Shown: positions 16,377 through 24,343, numbered from the stretch's first letter. The stretch: 45,866 nt of DNA from Caldifarciminota bacterium (GCA_027003075.1 JALWYV010000044.1:1-45866); one strand, 5' to 3'. Notes: generated by a model from the letters alone, not told the origin. Program-made: numbers and translations.

Positions 16377-17503
16377 ACCGTTTCTTCCTCCTTTCTCGGA
16401 TTTCCAAAGAACCTGCCGAGGTATCCGTTGACGACCAGAAAGACCAGGACGAGGTAGCCAAAAAGGAGAAGGGCCTGAACCCACAGGACGTACCTCTCCT
16501 CAAAGAAGAGCCTACCCTCTCCAACCTCCGGCATGGCCGCCACTACGAGGGGGAGGCCGTACCTCTTCGCGAGGGTCCTGACGTGCAGCAGGTGTATCAC
16601 CGGGGCGCCCTCCTTTAGGAACTTCGCCACCAACCCCTCAACCGGGTAGTCCGATAGGGAGAGGTCGGTGTATGTGCGGGGCCAGTTCACGCCCGGATTT
16701 AAAAGCTCTCCCACCTCGTGGGAACCGAGGCTGGCCACCCCACCGCCGATGTTTATGAAGGCCCTTATCCTGCCCTTCGCCGCACCTTTTAGGGCGGAGT
16801 ACTTGGCATCTACGGACCTCTGCAGGGGTAGGACCTCAAGGAGGCGGTACCCGTTCCGCCTTATGGCCTCCCGCAGCATCCTCCGGCCCTCCTCCGGCAG
16901 CCCCGCCCCTACGTCGTTGTTCCCTCCGAGGGAGACGAGGAGAGATGCCCCCTTGATCACCCCCTTCTCCCGCAGGGCCTTTTCCATATCCGGCCAGGTG
17001 AAGTCGGGGATGTTGGCCCCCCAGCTGGAGGAGCCGGCGGAGGAGACCCAGACCGGGATAGCGCCGTAGGTCTCAATCGCTATCAGGGTGGCGACGTTCA
17101 GGGCGGGGAAGGATCCGGTCATATGGACGGCGACGTAGTCTCCCCTCTTAACCTTCGCCTCTCTCAACAGTTCCACCACTAAGGCCGCCCAGTTGGGGTT
17201 TATCGTCATCTGCTTTGCCAGCAGGTCGCCGGTGGTCGTAGTTATGGGGGAGTCCTTGTAGCCTATAAGCCCGCTAAGGGCGGGGTCGTTCACGGAGTCT
17301 ATGGGTATGTCCCTGCGGAGCCTCTCCCTTTTCAGAACTGCGAACGCCTTCAGGGTGCGCCTTGCGGCCGTCAATTTTACGTCGTACAGGGGCGCCCTGG
17401 CCGTCGTCCTGGCCAGAGCAGAGAGGGCTATCACCACCATCCCCACCACGCCGAGGAAGACCATCTCGGCCGTGTTTAAGCGGTGCTTGAAGAAGATCCT
17501 CAT
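16373..17503 (-). CDS. pgsW: Poly-gamma-glutamate system protein (PgsW type)
   Basis: A 376-residue protein with an N-terminal membrane helix (about 13-31) and a C-terminal one (about 345-365). Between them are ITTTTGDLLAKQMTINPNWAALVVELL, YVAVHMTGSFPALNVA and SSAGSSSWGANIPDFTWPDME, which match the family named poly-gamma-glutamate system protein, found next to pgsB and pgsC in Gram-negative bacteria. Its biochemical role is not established. Its position directly after pgsC, with GGAGG and an ATGA overlap, fits a role in making or moving the polymer. Confidence 0.85.
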   Translation of the reverse strand: MRIFFKHRLNTAEMVFLGVVGMVVIALSALARTTARAPLYDVKLTAARRTLKAFAVLKRERLRRDIPIDSVNDPALSGLIGYKDSPITTTTGDLLAKQMTINPNWAALVVELLREAKVKRGDYVAVHMTGSFPALNVATLIAIETYGAIPVWVSSAGSSSWGANIPDFTWPDMEKALREKGVIKGASLLVSLGGNNDVGAGLPEEGRRMLREAIRRNGYRLLEVLPLQRSVDAKYSALKGAAKGRIRAFINIGGGVASLGSHEVGELLNPGVNWPRTYTDLSLSDYPVEGLVAKFLKEGAPVIHLLHVRTLAKRYGLPLVVAAMPEVGEGRLFFEERYVLWVQALLLFGYLVLVFLVVNGYLGRFFGNPRKEEETV

Positions 17504-17952
17504 ATCACCACCTCCCCACCATGGAGGAGTATGAGCAGGAGCCTCACGACGGCCACATTAACGAAGAGCATTCCGAGGGTGGGGAGGACGCCCTGCTTGT
17601 CCATCCAGTAGGCGAGGAGTCCGGGGATCACGAAACCGAAGGCCTGAAGTTTGAAGAGGATGGGGGAGGGGTAGGCGACGGCCACCCACTTACTGAGGTA
17701 GGAGAAGATGAAGCCGAGGAGAACGGCGACGAGGAGCCTTCTACGGCCGTAGAGGAGCATCTGTGAGGATATGATCCTCAAAAACAGGTAAGCCAGAAAG
17801 GCCGCCATCAGGGTGGCGAGAAGCATCAGGGGCCGGGAGGATATTACGACGAAGTACCCCGGCACCACCAGACCCCCGGCGACGAAGCCGAGGACCTCCG
17901 AGGAGTAGAGGGAAAACACCAAACCGAGGGCTACGGCCTCCGTAAGTATCAT
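17500..17952 (-). CDS. pgsC: Poly-gamma-glutamate synthesis membrane protein PgsC/CapC
   Basis: A 150-residue, very hydrophobic protein with about five membrane helices. The opening ALGLVFSLYSSEVLGFVAGGLVVPGY is the hallmark of PgsC/CapC, and YPSPILFKLQAFGFVIPGLLA and DKQGVLPTLGML recur in the family. In Bacillus, PgsC (CapC) forms the synthase complex with the ligase PgsB (CapB) in the membrane. The start overlaps the pgsB stop and the end overlaps the pgsW start, both as ATGA, so the products are probably made in fixed ratio. Confidence 0.93.
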   Translation of the reverse strand: MILTEAVALGLVFSLYSSEVLGFVAGGLVVPGYFVVISSRPLMLLATLMAAFLAYLFLRIISSQMLLYGRRRLLVAVLLGFIFSYLSKWVAVAYPSPILFKLQAFGFVIPGLLAYWMDKQGVLPTLGMLFVNVAVVRLLLILLHGGEVVI

Positions 17953-19157
17953 ACCTTCGCCTCCTTTTCAAGTACTTCCACGATTTTGCCGCCTATCCCA
18001 ACGATGTTGCCCATGGTGACGAGGACGTTCTCCCTGTCGGCCACCTTCCATATCTCCTCAACGACTCTTCTGGCTACCTCCTCCGCCTCCGGGTCCGGGA
18101 CGGGGTTGGTATGCTCAACGGCCGTTATCTTCTCTTCGGGGACGCCGGCCCCTTTGAGGGCCTTGACGATGTAGGAGGTGAAGGTGCCGACGATGAAGTA
18201 GTGGTCGGCCTCTATGCGGGTCCCCACTATCTTGGCGAAGCTCTCCGTCCTCTGCGGCCTGTCCTTTCGCAGGGTGAGGACGACGAGCCTCTTCCCCTTC
18301 CTCCTGCGTCCCGTCATGTCCCATATTATCACGGTTGAATCGGGGTCGTTGGCGGCGAAGGCGTTGAAGAGGTATATCCGCTTCCCCTCCCTCTCAACGA
18401 TGGTCTCCGTCAGGACGCCGGGGTCGGGGATCACCTTGTACATCCTCTGGAGGGCCACCTCCCGCGGTACGCCGAAGTGTCTGGCCACCGCGAGGGCTAT
18501 GGCCACGTTCTCCTTATGCTCTATGTAGGGGAAGCCCAACATCTCCTCGTCTCTGACGTCCTCTGCGGAGACCTTGATAATCCGCGTGTTCCTCTTCTTC
18601 GCCTCCTCCTCAAATACCCAGAACCATCTGTCCTCAGCCGTGAAGGCTACGCCGTTTCGGGGAAGGGAGAGGGCGAGGTTCCGAGCGACGTCGTAGAGGG
18701 TCGGCCCCATGACGTCAAGGTGATCCTCCCTCACGTTGGTTATGACCCCCACGGTGCTGCGGATTATCTTCTCCTCAAGGATGCGGATGTAGTCCGGTGT
18801 TATGGCCATACACTCCACCACGAGGGTATCCGCCCCGACCTCAACAGCCCTCTTTACGACCTTCAACTGCTCTATTATGTTGGGCTTTCCGGGGCGGAAT
18901 ATAGGGACCTCCCTGCCGTCCGGGTATATGAAGCGCGGGGTAGTCCCGGTCGTCTTCACGACCACCTTGCGGCCATCCCCCCGCAGGGCAGCCCCGATCA
19001 GGCGGGTGACGGAGGACTTACCCCGCGAGCCGTTCACGTGTATGCGGTTGGGGATGAGCCTTAGCCGCCTCAAGTGCAGGCGGTACCTGACCGCCTCGGC
19101 CACCATGAACGTCAGGGCGGCCCCCCCAACGCTCAGAACGAAGGGGTCAGTCATCAT
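17949..19157 (-). CDS. pgsB: Poly-gamma-glutamate synthase, ATP-dependent ligase PgsB/CapB
   Basis: Mur-ligase-like ATP-dependent amide ligase that joins glutamate through the gamma-carboxyl. About 402 residues, close to the usual length. An N-terminal membrane helix precedes the P-loop HVNGSRGKSSVTRLIGA. Then come KTTGTTPRFIYPDG, VVECMAITPDYIRILEE, NVREDHLDVMGPT and FAANDPDSTVIIWDM, all matching Bacillus PgsB landmarks. The ATG at 19157 has GAGGAGG directly before it (three bases from the second ATG at 19154). GTG starts at 19196 or 19190 would add a short basic N-terminus and cannot be ruled out. It overlaps the end of the upstream membrane gene. Confidence 0.93.
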   Translation of the reverse strand: MMTDPFVLSVGGAALTFMVAEAVRYRLHLRRLRLIPNRIHVNGSRGKSSVTRLIGAALRGDGRKVVVKTTGTTPRFIYPDGREVPIFRPGKPNIIEQLKVVKRAVEVGADTLVVECMAITPDYIRILEEKIIRSTVGVITNVREDHLDVMGPTLYDVARNLALSLPRNGVAFTAEDRWFWVFEEEAKKRNTRIIKVSAEDVRDEEMLGFPYIEHKENVAIALAVARHFGVPREVALQRMYKVIPDPGVLTETIVEREGKRIYLFNAFAANDPDSTVIIWDMTGRRRKGKRLVVLTLRKDRPQRTESFAKIVGTRIEADHYFIVGTFTSYIVKALKGAGVPEEKITAVEHTNPVPDPEAEEVARRVVEEIWKVADRENVLVTMGNIVGIGGKIVEVLEKEAKV

Positions 19158-19641
19158 CCTCCTCTTCTTTCTCCGGATACATCCCTTCACCCTCACCGGA
19201 GGGGAAGGAGGTCAGGCCCTGCTCCGCGGCGTGTTTTATGGCGCCTCCGGTCTTTGCGGCGTAGACGCCACCGCCGAGGGAGAGGACGGAGAGGAGCAGG
19301 AGCGCCCAGTCCCCGAACCGGAAGGGGAGGAAGAGATAGACGGCGGAGAGGATACCGGTTATGATGGAGAGGTAGAGGGGAAACCTGGCAGCCTCTTCGT
19401 GCTTATCTATGGCCTCCTCAAGGACCCCCGGAAGGTGTTCAACCATCTCCTCGGCGTTATGCCCGCTGAAGTAGGCCACCACCGTGCCGAGGGCGGCGAG
19501 GAGGAGAATGAAGGCGGCCACCCGCTTGATCTCCGTATTCCCCCTGACCATGCCGTAGGCCAGAAGGCCCGCCCCAAAGAGAAAGCCAAAGACGGGTATG
19601 TGGTTGGTTAAAAGGTGCAGGTACGCAGCGTTCATATTCAC
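19147..19641 (-). CDS. Four-helix membrane protein with conserved His, DUF2231-like
   Basis: A 164-residue protein with about four membrane helices. AYLHLLTNHIPVFGFLFGAG and GHNAEEMVEHLPGVLEEAIDKHEEAA are typical of DUF2231-like membrane proteins often found in cytochrome operons. The His residues near membrane faces could bind haem b, but this is inference. The tail is acidic (EKEEEDDD). The start is GTG at 19641, overlapping the previous stop as GTGA; an ATG two codons later is also possible and has AGGTGA before it. It lies between the two-haem lipoprotein and pgsB. Confidence 0.65.
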   Translation of the reverse strand: MNMNAAYLHLLTNHIPVFGFLFGAGLLAYGMVRGNTEIKRVAAFILLLAALGTVVAYFSGHNAEEMVEHLPGVLEEAIDKHEEAARFPLYLSIITGILSAVYLFLPFRFGDWALLLLSVLSLGGGVYAAKTGGAIKHAAEQGLTSFPSGEGEGMYPEKEEEDDD

Positions 19642-20117
19642 CTGTTGCAGGATAAGACGTTCCCGGCCTTACCTCCGGGCCTGTGGCAGTCGTTGCAACC
19701 GCCGTGGTAGGGGTGGAGCCTCATAGCAAGGACCTTCCCATCGGGACACTCCACACGGGCGTAGTACTGGGCCGTACTCAAGGAAGAGGAAGTCTTGAGG
19801 TTGCCGTACGTGTCCGTGGTCAGGACGATGGAGTCTCCGGCACCTACGGCCTTGAGGATGACCCTGGCACCGGGGAGGGGGTCTCCGTTGGGCCTGTCCC
19901 ATACCGTCCCCGCGTACCTGAACATGGGCCTCTCCAGTTCCCCCTCTTCCTCCTCGTACTCCGGTCGGGCGTGGCAGGAGAGACAGTCGGCCTTGAACTT
20001 CAGGCCGGCCTCCCGTATCAGGGCGTGGTTGGGTCCGTAATCCTCCTCCCCCTCAAACTCCTCAACCTCGCATCCGATCAGGAGGAGCGCCGGAATCATC
20101 AGAAGGAACCACCTCAT
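19638..20117 (-). CDS. Two-haem c-type cytochrome lipoprotein with a carboxypeptidase-like beta domain
   Basis: A 159-residue lipoprotein: the signal peptide ends in ALLLIGC (Cys16). Two c-type haem sites, CLSCH (45-49) and CNDCH (141-145), flank a segment with FRYAGTVWDRPNGDPLPGARV and LTTDTYGNLKT. That segment has the pattern of a carboxypeptidase regulatory-like (Ig-type) domain. It is probably exposed in the periplasm or at the surface, passing electrons between membrane cytochromes and an unknown partner. It follows the b561-like gene by ten bases, with a GGGGGAG ribosome-binding site. Confidence 0.85.
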   Translation of the reverse strand: MRWFLLMIPALLLIGCEVEEFEGEEDYGPNHALIREAGLKFKADCLSCHARPEYEEEEGELERPMFRYAGTVWDRPNGDPLPGARVILKAVGAGDSIVLTTDTYGNLKTSSSLSTAQYYARVECPDGKVLAMRLHPYHGGCNDCHRPGGKAGNVLSCNR

Positions 20118-20127
20118 ACTCCCCCTT

Positions 20128-20721
20128 TCAGAAGATTATCCACAGACCCGTCAGCGTAGCCAGGCCCGTTGCGACCAGCATCCAGTTCCGGTGCTGCTCG
20201 TAGTACCCCCGGTAGCCGAGGTACCCGGCGTAGAGGTAGGCCCCGGTGGCGGACCACGCCAGGACACCGTGTACGAGGCGGCGGAAGGACCCTTCCTCCT
20301 CCCCCCAGAGCTTTAGGGCGTTGTACGTGCCGACGGTGGACTGGACGAGGGAGAGGGAGAAGACGGTGTAGCCTATTGCCCTGTGCGTAATCCTTAGGGG
20401 GTCGGGTGGTGTCTGACGGTTTTGGTATAGGTTGAGCTCGTACAGGCCGAGGCCAGCGTTGGCGAGGCTTCCGAGGATTATACCGTACCCCATCCAACGG
20501 TGGAGGGTGAAGGTAGTGTAGGACTCGTGTTCCTCCTCTTCCGCCTCTTCGTCCTCAACTTTCACCATCTCCTCTCCGGTGGATGCCTCCTCCTGCATTA
20601 GATCCTCGGCCTCTTCGCCCTCCTCGTCGGCAAGGGCGAGTTGTACCTCCCGATTGCAGCAGATATCCGCCCCCTTCAACCCATCACCCGAATAGAGGGA
20701 CAAAAGCATCAACCACGTCAT
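20128..20721 (-). CDS. Cytochrome b561-like four-helix membrane protein with acidic N-terminal region
   Basis: A 197-residue protein. A signal-like start is followed by a very acidic stretch (about residues 30-67). Four membrane helices then each begin with a His: LHRWMGYGI, THRAIGYTVF, VHGVLAWSAT, QHRNWMLVAT. Four such His residues are what a two-haem b561-type cytochrome needs, so I infer haem-b binding and electron transfer across the membrane. It overlaps the YceI-like gene as ATGA. In E. coli a cytochrome b561 homologue (yceJ) sits next to yceI, which supports this reading. Confidence 0.7.
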   Translation of the reverse strand: MTWLMLLSLYSGDGLKGADICCNREVQLALADEEGEEAEDLMQEEASTGEEMVKVEDEEAEEEEHESYTTFTLHRWMGYGIILGSLANAGLGLYELNLYQNRQTPPDPLRITHRAIGYTVFSLSLVQSTVGTYNALKLWGEEEGSFRRLVHGVLAWSATGAYLYAGYLGYRGYYEQHRNWMLVATGLATLTGLWIIF

Positions 20722-21266
20722 CTTCTTACCTCCAGAACAATTCTACCTGAGACAACTACATCATCCGGCGCCCGCTTTACGAAGCCGAAGAGGGTGGGCG
20801 GCTTTATGCCAAAGTCGGTGAACTTGACGTGCCGGGAGGTCTTCAGCTCAAGGAGGTTCTCCGAGAGCCAGCGGTACTCCACCTTCCACGTATAGGTCTT
20901 CGCCTTCCCCTTAACCCTGAGTCTGGCCCGTACCTTCACCGTGCCGCTGTCGGAGTTCAGGACCCTGTCTATGGCGTCCTTCGGATACGCGAGGAGGGAG
21001 AAGTATATGTACTTGTGCTCTGGATAGCCCAAAATTTTGGCCACATCCCTGTCTCTGGTCGTGTTTCCCGATTTAAAGGATCTCACGGGTACCCTGATAT
21101 GGAAGTAAAACTTCCCGTCCTTGTTAAATCCAGCGCTCACCTTAAGTCTTTTACTCTTGCCACTTACGGGATCCGGGAGGGTACCGAAGGCCTTAAGTAC
21201 CGTATGGTACTGAACGTAGCCCTCTTTGAAGGAGAGAGCCACAAAAGATAAGAAAACTGGCAGCAC
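20718..21266 (-). CDS. YceI-like periplasmic protein
   Basis: A 182-residue protein with a signal peptide (LPVFLSFVALSF) after a GTG start. NTTRDRDVAKILGYPEHKYIYFSL and the late SRHVKFTDFGIKPPTLFGF match the YceI fold, a lipocalin-like barrel that binds isoprenoid-type lipids such as quinones in known members. It is the first gene of the operon that runs through the cytochromes to pgsBCW. TATAAT lies six bases before the GTG, with no ribosome-binding site. Confidence 0.75.
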   Translation of the reverse strand: MLPVFLSFVALSFKEGYVQYHTVLKAFGTLPDPVSGKSKRLKVSAGFNKDGKFYFHIRVPVRSFKSGNTTRDRDVAKILGYPEHKYIYFSLLAYPKDAIDRVLNSDSGTVKVRARLRVKGKAKTYTWKVEYRWLSENLLELKTSRHVKFTDFGIKPPTLFGFVKRAPDDVVVSGRIVLEVRR

Positions 21267-21272
21267 CTACAT

Positions 21273-21278
21273 ATTATA
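21273..21278 (-). promoter_or_regulatory. Candidate -10 element of the yceI-cytochrome-pgs operon (TATAAT)
   Basis: TATAAT on the minus strand, six bases before the GTG at 21266. It is the only candidate promoter I see for the eight-gene operon. Confidence 0.6.
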
Positions 21279-21315
21279 GGCTTGAATTCAATGAAATGTG
21301 CTAACACGTAAAGCT

Positions 21316-21338
21316 CGGGCGGGGCTACGCCCCGCCCG
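21316..21338 (-). terminator. Strong GC hairpin after the secreted-repeat genes
   Basis: A perfect ten-base-pair GC stem with a three-base loop (CGGGCGGGGC, TAC, GCCCCGCCCG), six bases after the stop at 21344 and about 40 bases before the next promoter. On the minus strand it is followed only by a weak T-run (AGCTTTACG). It probably ends transcription of 21344-23076. Confidence 0.6.
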
Positions 21339-21343
21339 TACAC

Positions 21344-22123
21344 CTACCGGGTCTCCTTCCACCTCTTTACCTTCTCAGGTTTTTCCTTCAGGAAAGACGC
21401 GGGGTAGGAGGTCTCGTACGTGTAGAGGGCGGCGGGGGAAGGGATGGAGAGTAGTATCTCAAGGAGGCCGTCCCCATCGTAATCCATGGCGACCAGGGAG
21501 AAGTACCCGGATGCCGTACGTGAAGGGGAGGTGTACACGAGGTCGGTGAAGTTCTCGTACACCTCAAAGTAGACCGTACCGGAGGTGGTCAGATAACCCA
21601 GAAGGATCCTGCCATCTCCCATGGGGAAACCCGTCCACATGCTCGCACTGGTGGGTTTGTAGTAGGTGACCAGCTTTACCGTCGGGTCGCTGCCGTCGTA
21701 TATCTCAACGGAGTCCCCGTAGTAGATCAGGATCTCGCGCACTCCGTCCCCCGTGAGATCATCGAAGTCGTAGACGTCGGCGGATACGGGCCCCCCGGTG
21801 TAATCTAAGGTCAGGTTGTCGTAAACCTCGTACTCGTACCCCGAAGGGACGGTATAGATCACGAGTAGCCTGCTGGACGACAGGGGGTAGTGATGGGTGG
21901 GGTAGCGGGAGGAGGTGCCGTCAAAGACGGCAAGGGGGGTGTTGGACACACCGTCGTACACGACCACGGAGTCCGTATAGGTACGCCCCGCATCGGCGTA
22001 GTAAATCACGGCGTCTTTAACGCCATCGCCGTTGAGATCCTCGTTTACGCCCGTGTATCCCAACAGGACGTTGGGATAGGTGCCGTGGGCAACCATGGAG
22101 ATCTGAGAAAGTACAAACAGCAT
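21344..22123 (-). CDS. Secreted FG-GAP/VCBS-like repeat protein, no sorting tail
   Basis: A 259-residue protein with a short signal peptide (MLFVLSQISMVAHG). Three Asp-rich loops of the calcium-binding FG-GAP/VCBS type recur at about 80-100-residue intervals: NEDLNGDGVKDAVIYY, FDDLTGDGVREILIYY and MDYDGDGLLEILLS. This suggests part of a beta-propeller. It is a shorter sister of the upstream gene but lacks that gene's C-terminal sorting-like tail, ending in a basic EKPEKVKRWKETR. GGAGGTGA before the ATG marks it as a downstream operon gene. Confidence 0.75.
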   Translation of the reverse strand: MLFVLSQISMVAHGTYPNVLLGYTGVNEDLNGDGVKDAVIYYADAGRTYTDSVVVYDGVSNTPLAVFDGTSSRYPTHHYPLSSSRLLVIYTVPSGYEYEVYDNLTLDYTGGPVSADVYDFDDLTGDGVREILIYYGDSVEIYDGSDPTVKLVTYYKPTSASMWTGFPMGDGRILLGYLTTSGTVYFEVYENFTDLVYTSPSRTASGYFSLVAMDYDGDGLLEILLSIPSPAALYTYETSYPASFLKEKPEKVKRWKETR

Positions 22124-22134
22124 CTTTCACCTCC

Positions 22135-23076
22135 TTACTTTAAGATGACCATCTTTCCGGATAGGGTCCTATCCCCTCTGTGGAGCGTGTAGAAGTAAAC
22201 ACCGGCGGGGAGGTTGAGGCGTACCCTGCTCTCCCTCACCCGTAAGGTGGCCACGGTCCTACCGGAAACGTCCATAACCTTGAGCGTAGCCCCGACAAGT
22301 CCCTCGTCCAATTTCAGGGTGCCGTTCTTTACGAGGCTTGGCAGTACGGTCTCGGTCTCCTTCTTCCTCTCGGAGACGCCAAGGAAGTTGGTTGAGAAGA
22401 CGTAGAAGTCCGCCGTCCACGAAGAGCTTACGGTGCCGAGGAGTATGTCGGCGTAGTCGTCGTTGTCGTACAGGAAGGGCATAACGTCCGACGTGATGGC
22501 GTAGGGATAGGCGGATGAGGTATAGACGAGGTTCGTGGCGTTGCTGTACACCTTGAAGGAGACGTTCCCGGAGTTATGAGCGAAGACCAGAACGTTCCCC
22601 GGCGTTATGAGTCTCATCTTACCCTCGTACGCCCTTATGAGGCCGTAGGGTGCGGCTCCGCTGTAGAGGTAGGTGGTGTCGTATATACCGTCGTACACGG
22701 TGACGTCCGCGTTCCCGTCCCCGTCGGCATCCCCTATGGCCTGCACCATGGAGTAAAGGTGGGAGGGGGACGTATATTCCACGGTCGTGAAGCCGGAGTA
22801 TATCTTGAAGAGGTAGTTTCCGGACGGATCGGAGTACGACACTGCTATCCTGCCTCCGGACAGGGGAAAGGCGTTCGTTGGACTGTACGTACCATCGGGG
22901 CCGTAGACTCCGAGCAGAGTCGTTGAGACCCCATCGTGTATCTTTATGCTATCGGAGGACTGCTCAACGGCGTCAAGGACACCGTCCCCGTTGTAGTCCC
23001 ACTCCATCCAGATGCTCCAGCCGGAAGGTGAGACCACGCTATCGCCAGGCGTAATCTGCGCCAATATCCATAACAT
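22135..23076 (-). CDS. Secreted FG-GAP/VCBS-like repeat protein with a type IX-like sorting tail
   Basis: A 313-residue protein with a signal peptide (MLWILAQI). Asp-rich loops EWDYNGDGVLDAVEQ, IGDADGDGNADVTVYD and YDNDDYADILLG mark FG-GAP/VCBS repeats. The last 65 residues (KVMDVSGRTVATLRV ... LPAGVYFYTLHRG ... GKMVILK) match the C-terminal sorting domains of FCB bacteria, suggesting attachment at or export to the cell surface. TAGAAT lies nine bases before the ATG; a GGAGGT also lies between them, so this start may work in either mode. Confidence 0.8.
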   Translation of the reverse strand: MLWILAQITPGDSVVSPSGWSIWMEWDYNGDGVLDAVEQSSDSIKIHDGVSTTLLGVYGPDGTYSPTNAFPLSGGRIAVSYSDPSGNYLFKIYSGFTTVEYTSPSHLYSMVQAIGDADGDGNADVTVYDGIYDTTYLYSGAAPYGLIRAYEGKMRLITPGNVLVFAHNSGNVSFKVYSNATNLVYTSSAYPYAITSDVMPFLYDNDDYADILLGTVSSSWTADFYVFSTNFLGVSERKKETETVLPSLVKNGTLKLDEGLVGATLKVMDVSGRTVATLRVRESRVRLNLPAGVYFYTLHRGDRTLSGKMVILK

Positions 23077-23085
23077 GACCTCCGT

Positions 23086-23091
23086 ATTCTA
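23086..23091 (-). promoter_or_regulatory. Candidate -10 element of the FG-GAP gene pair (TAGAAT)
   Basis: TAGAAT on the minus strand, nine bases before the ATG at 23076. A GGAGGT lies between the hexamer and the start. Confidence 0.5.
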
Positions 23092-23126
23092 ACACGCCGT
23101 GGGGCGAATTTCAAGTGGGACAGGAT

Positions 23127-24335
23127 TTACCTTACTTTCCGTCCCGATGGGTCGTATTTACCCCTGAGGATTATCCTGCGGCCTATAACCGCGTTGGCTG
23201 TGGTCCCATCACTGCGTAAAACTTCCCTTTGAGCCTCCTCAACACCCACGGGGGAGAGACTCCTGACGTAGAAGATACGGGGGAAGGAGGAGCCGTAGGA
23301 TCTGTCCACGTAGGTCAGATGTACGTACCCCTCCCCGTCCACAAAGACCGTCGGCCTTCCCTGAGGGCCGTTCTGGTGTATCCGGAAGGTGTCCCTTAAG
23401 GATAGATCACTCCGCAGGACGGCGCCGACCACATCGCTATCGTAGGCGTCGTAATCCTCCCTCCAGACCACGACGAACCCGCTGCCGAAGGGGAATACGG
23501 CCGGTTCCTTCTGGGGGTTTCCCGTGGGGAAGACCGGACGGGGCAGGCTCCAGACCGTATCCCTTTCCACGATATACACGTCCCCACTCCCGTCCTGCCA
23601 TACCACCACGTACTTCCCGTGGCCGTAAGCCGCATCCGGATAGTAGCCCGTCCTTCCGGAGATAGGAAAGTCGGAGGTTCCGAAATTTCCGAATATCTCG
23701 TAACCGCCGTTACGGTTGTCCGCCCACACGTACAGGACGCTGTCCGGACCCGGGGCGAAGGCCGGGTACCACGCGTTCCCCGGTGAGTCGCTCACCCTCA
23801 CATCCGGTTCCCAGCCGGACGGCCCCCGCACCTTGGTGTAGATCTCGGCGTCGTAGGCCATGGGATCGTCCCGGTAGTCGTACCACACCACCCGCAGGGT
23901 CCCGTCCCCCTGAACCTTCATCGCCGGCACGTATCCGTTATCCCCCGGACTTCCCGACGAGGTGTAGGTAAGCCTCTCCTCGTTGGGCCAGGTGTCCCCG
24001 TAAACGGGTTTGGAGTTGAAGAATAGTTCAACGTTGGATATACCCCCAACCCTGTAGTCGTGCCACACCAGAAAGACGCTGTCCCTTGCGACCACCACGG
24101 CCGGATACTTGGCGTCGGCCGTGTCCGTAAATACGACCCTTTCCTCCGGAAGCCACCCGCTTCCGTCCCTCATCCTGTAGAAGACCTGCCACGTACCCCC
24201 AACCTTCCTGTGATAGGCCACGTGTACCCTCCCGGCGATGTCCACGAACAGGGACGTATGGTTGAGTCCGCTTTCACACGTGGTATCGCACACCAGCTCA
24301 GGAGTCCCGAAGTTCAGGGAGATGAGGATAAGCAT
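23127..24335 (-). CDS. Secreted sialidase-like beta-propeller protein with a shortened sorting tail
   Basis: A 402-residue protein starting with a short hydrophobic signal-like stretch. Repeats such as GRVHVAYHRKVGGTWQVFY, DSVFLVWHDYRVGG, GTLRVVWYDYRDD and GKYVVVWQDGSG resemble the blades of sialidase/BNR-type propellers. Catalytic residues of a sialidase cannot be assigned. It ends in VEEAQREV ... YDPSGRKVR, which looks like the first part of the sorting-like tail of its neighbours, cut off before the G-V/I-Y-F part. TATAAT lies eight bases before the ATG. Confidence 0.7.
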   Translation of the reverse strand: MLILISLNFGTPELVCDTTCESGLNHTSLFVDIAGRVHVAYHRKVGGTWQVFYRMRDGSGWLPEERVVFTDTADAKYPAVVVARDSVFLVWHDYRVGGISNVELFFNSKPVYGDTWPNEERLTYTSSGSPGDNGYVPAMKVQGDGTLRVVWYDYRDDPMAYDAEIYTKVRGPSGWEPDVRVSDSPGNAWYPAFAPGPDSVLYVWADNRNGGYEIFGNFGTSDFPISGRTGYYPDAAYGHGKYVVVWQDGSGDVYIVERDTVWSLPRPVFPTGNPQKEPAVFPFGSGFVVVWREDYDAYDSDVVGAVLRSDLSLRDTFRIHQNGPQGRPTVFVDGEGYVHLTYVDRSYGSSFPRIFYVRSLSPVGVEEAQREVLRSDGTTANAVIGRRIILRGKYDPSGRKVR

Positions 24336-24343
24336 GAGAGCGT

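Noticed and set aside
16377-16484. Longer N-terminus of the outer-membrane protein from 16484
   Set aside because: It would place 36 residues before a clear signal peptide and lies inside pgsW; the ATGA overlap at 16373-16376 sets the start.
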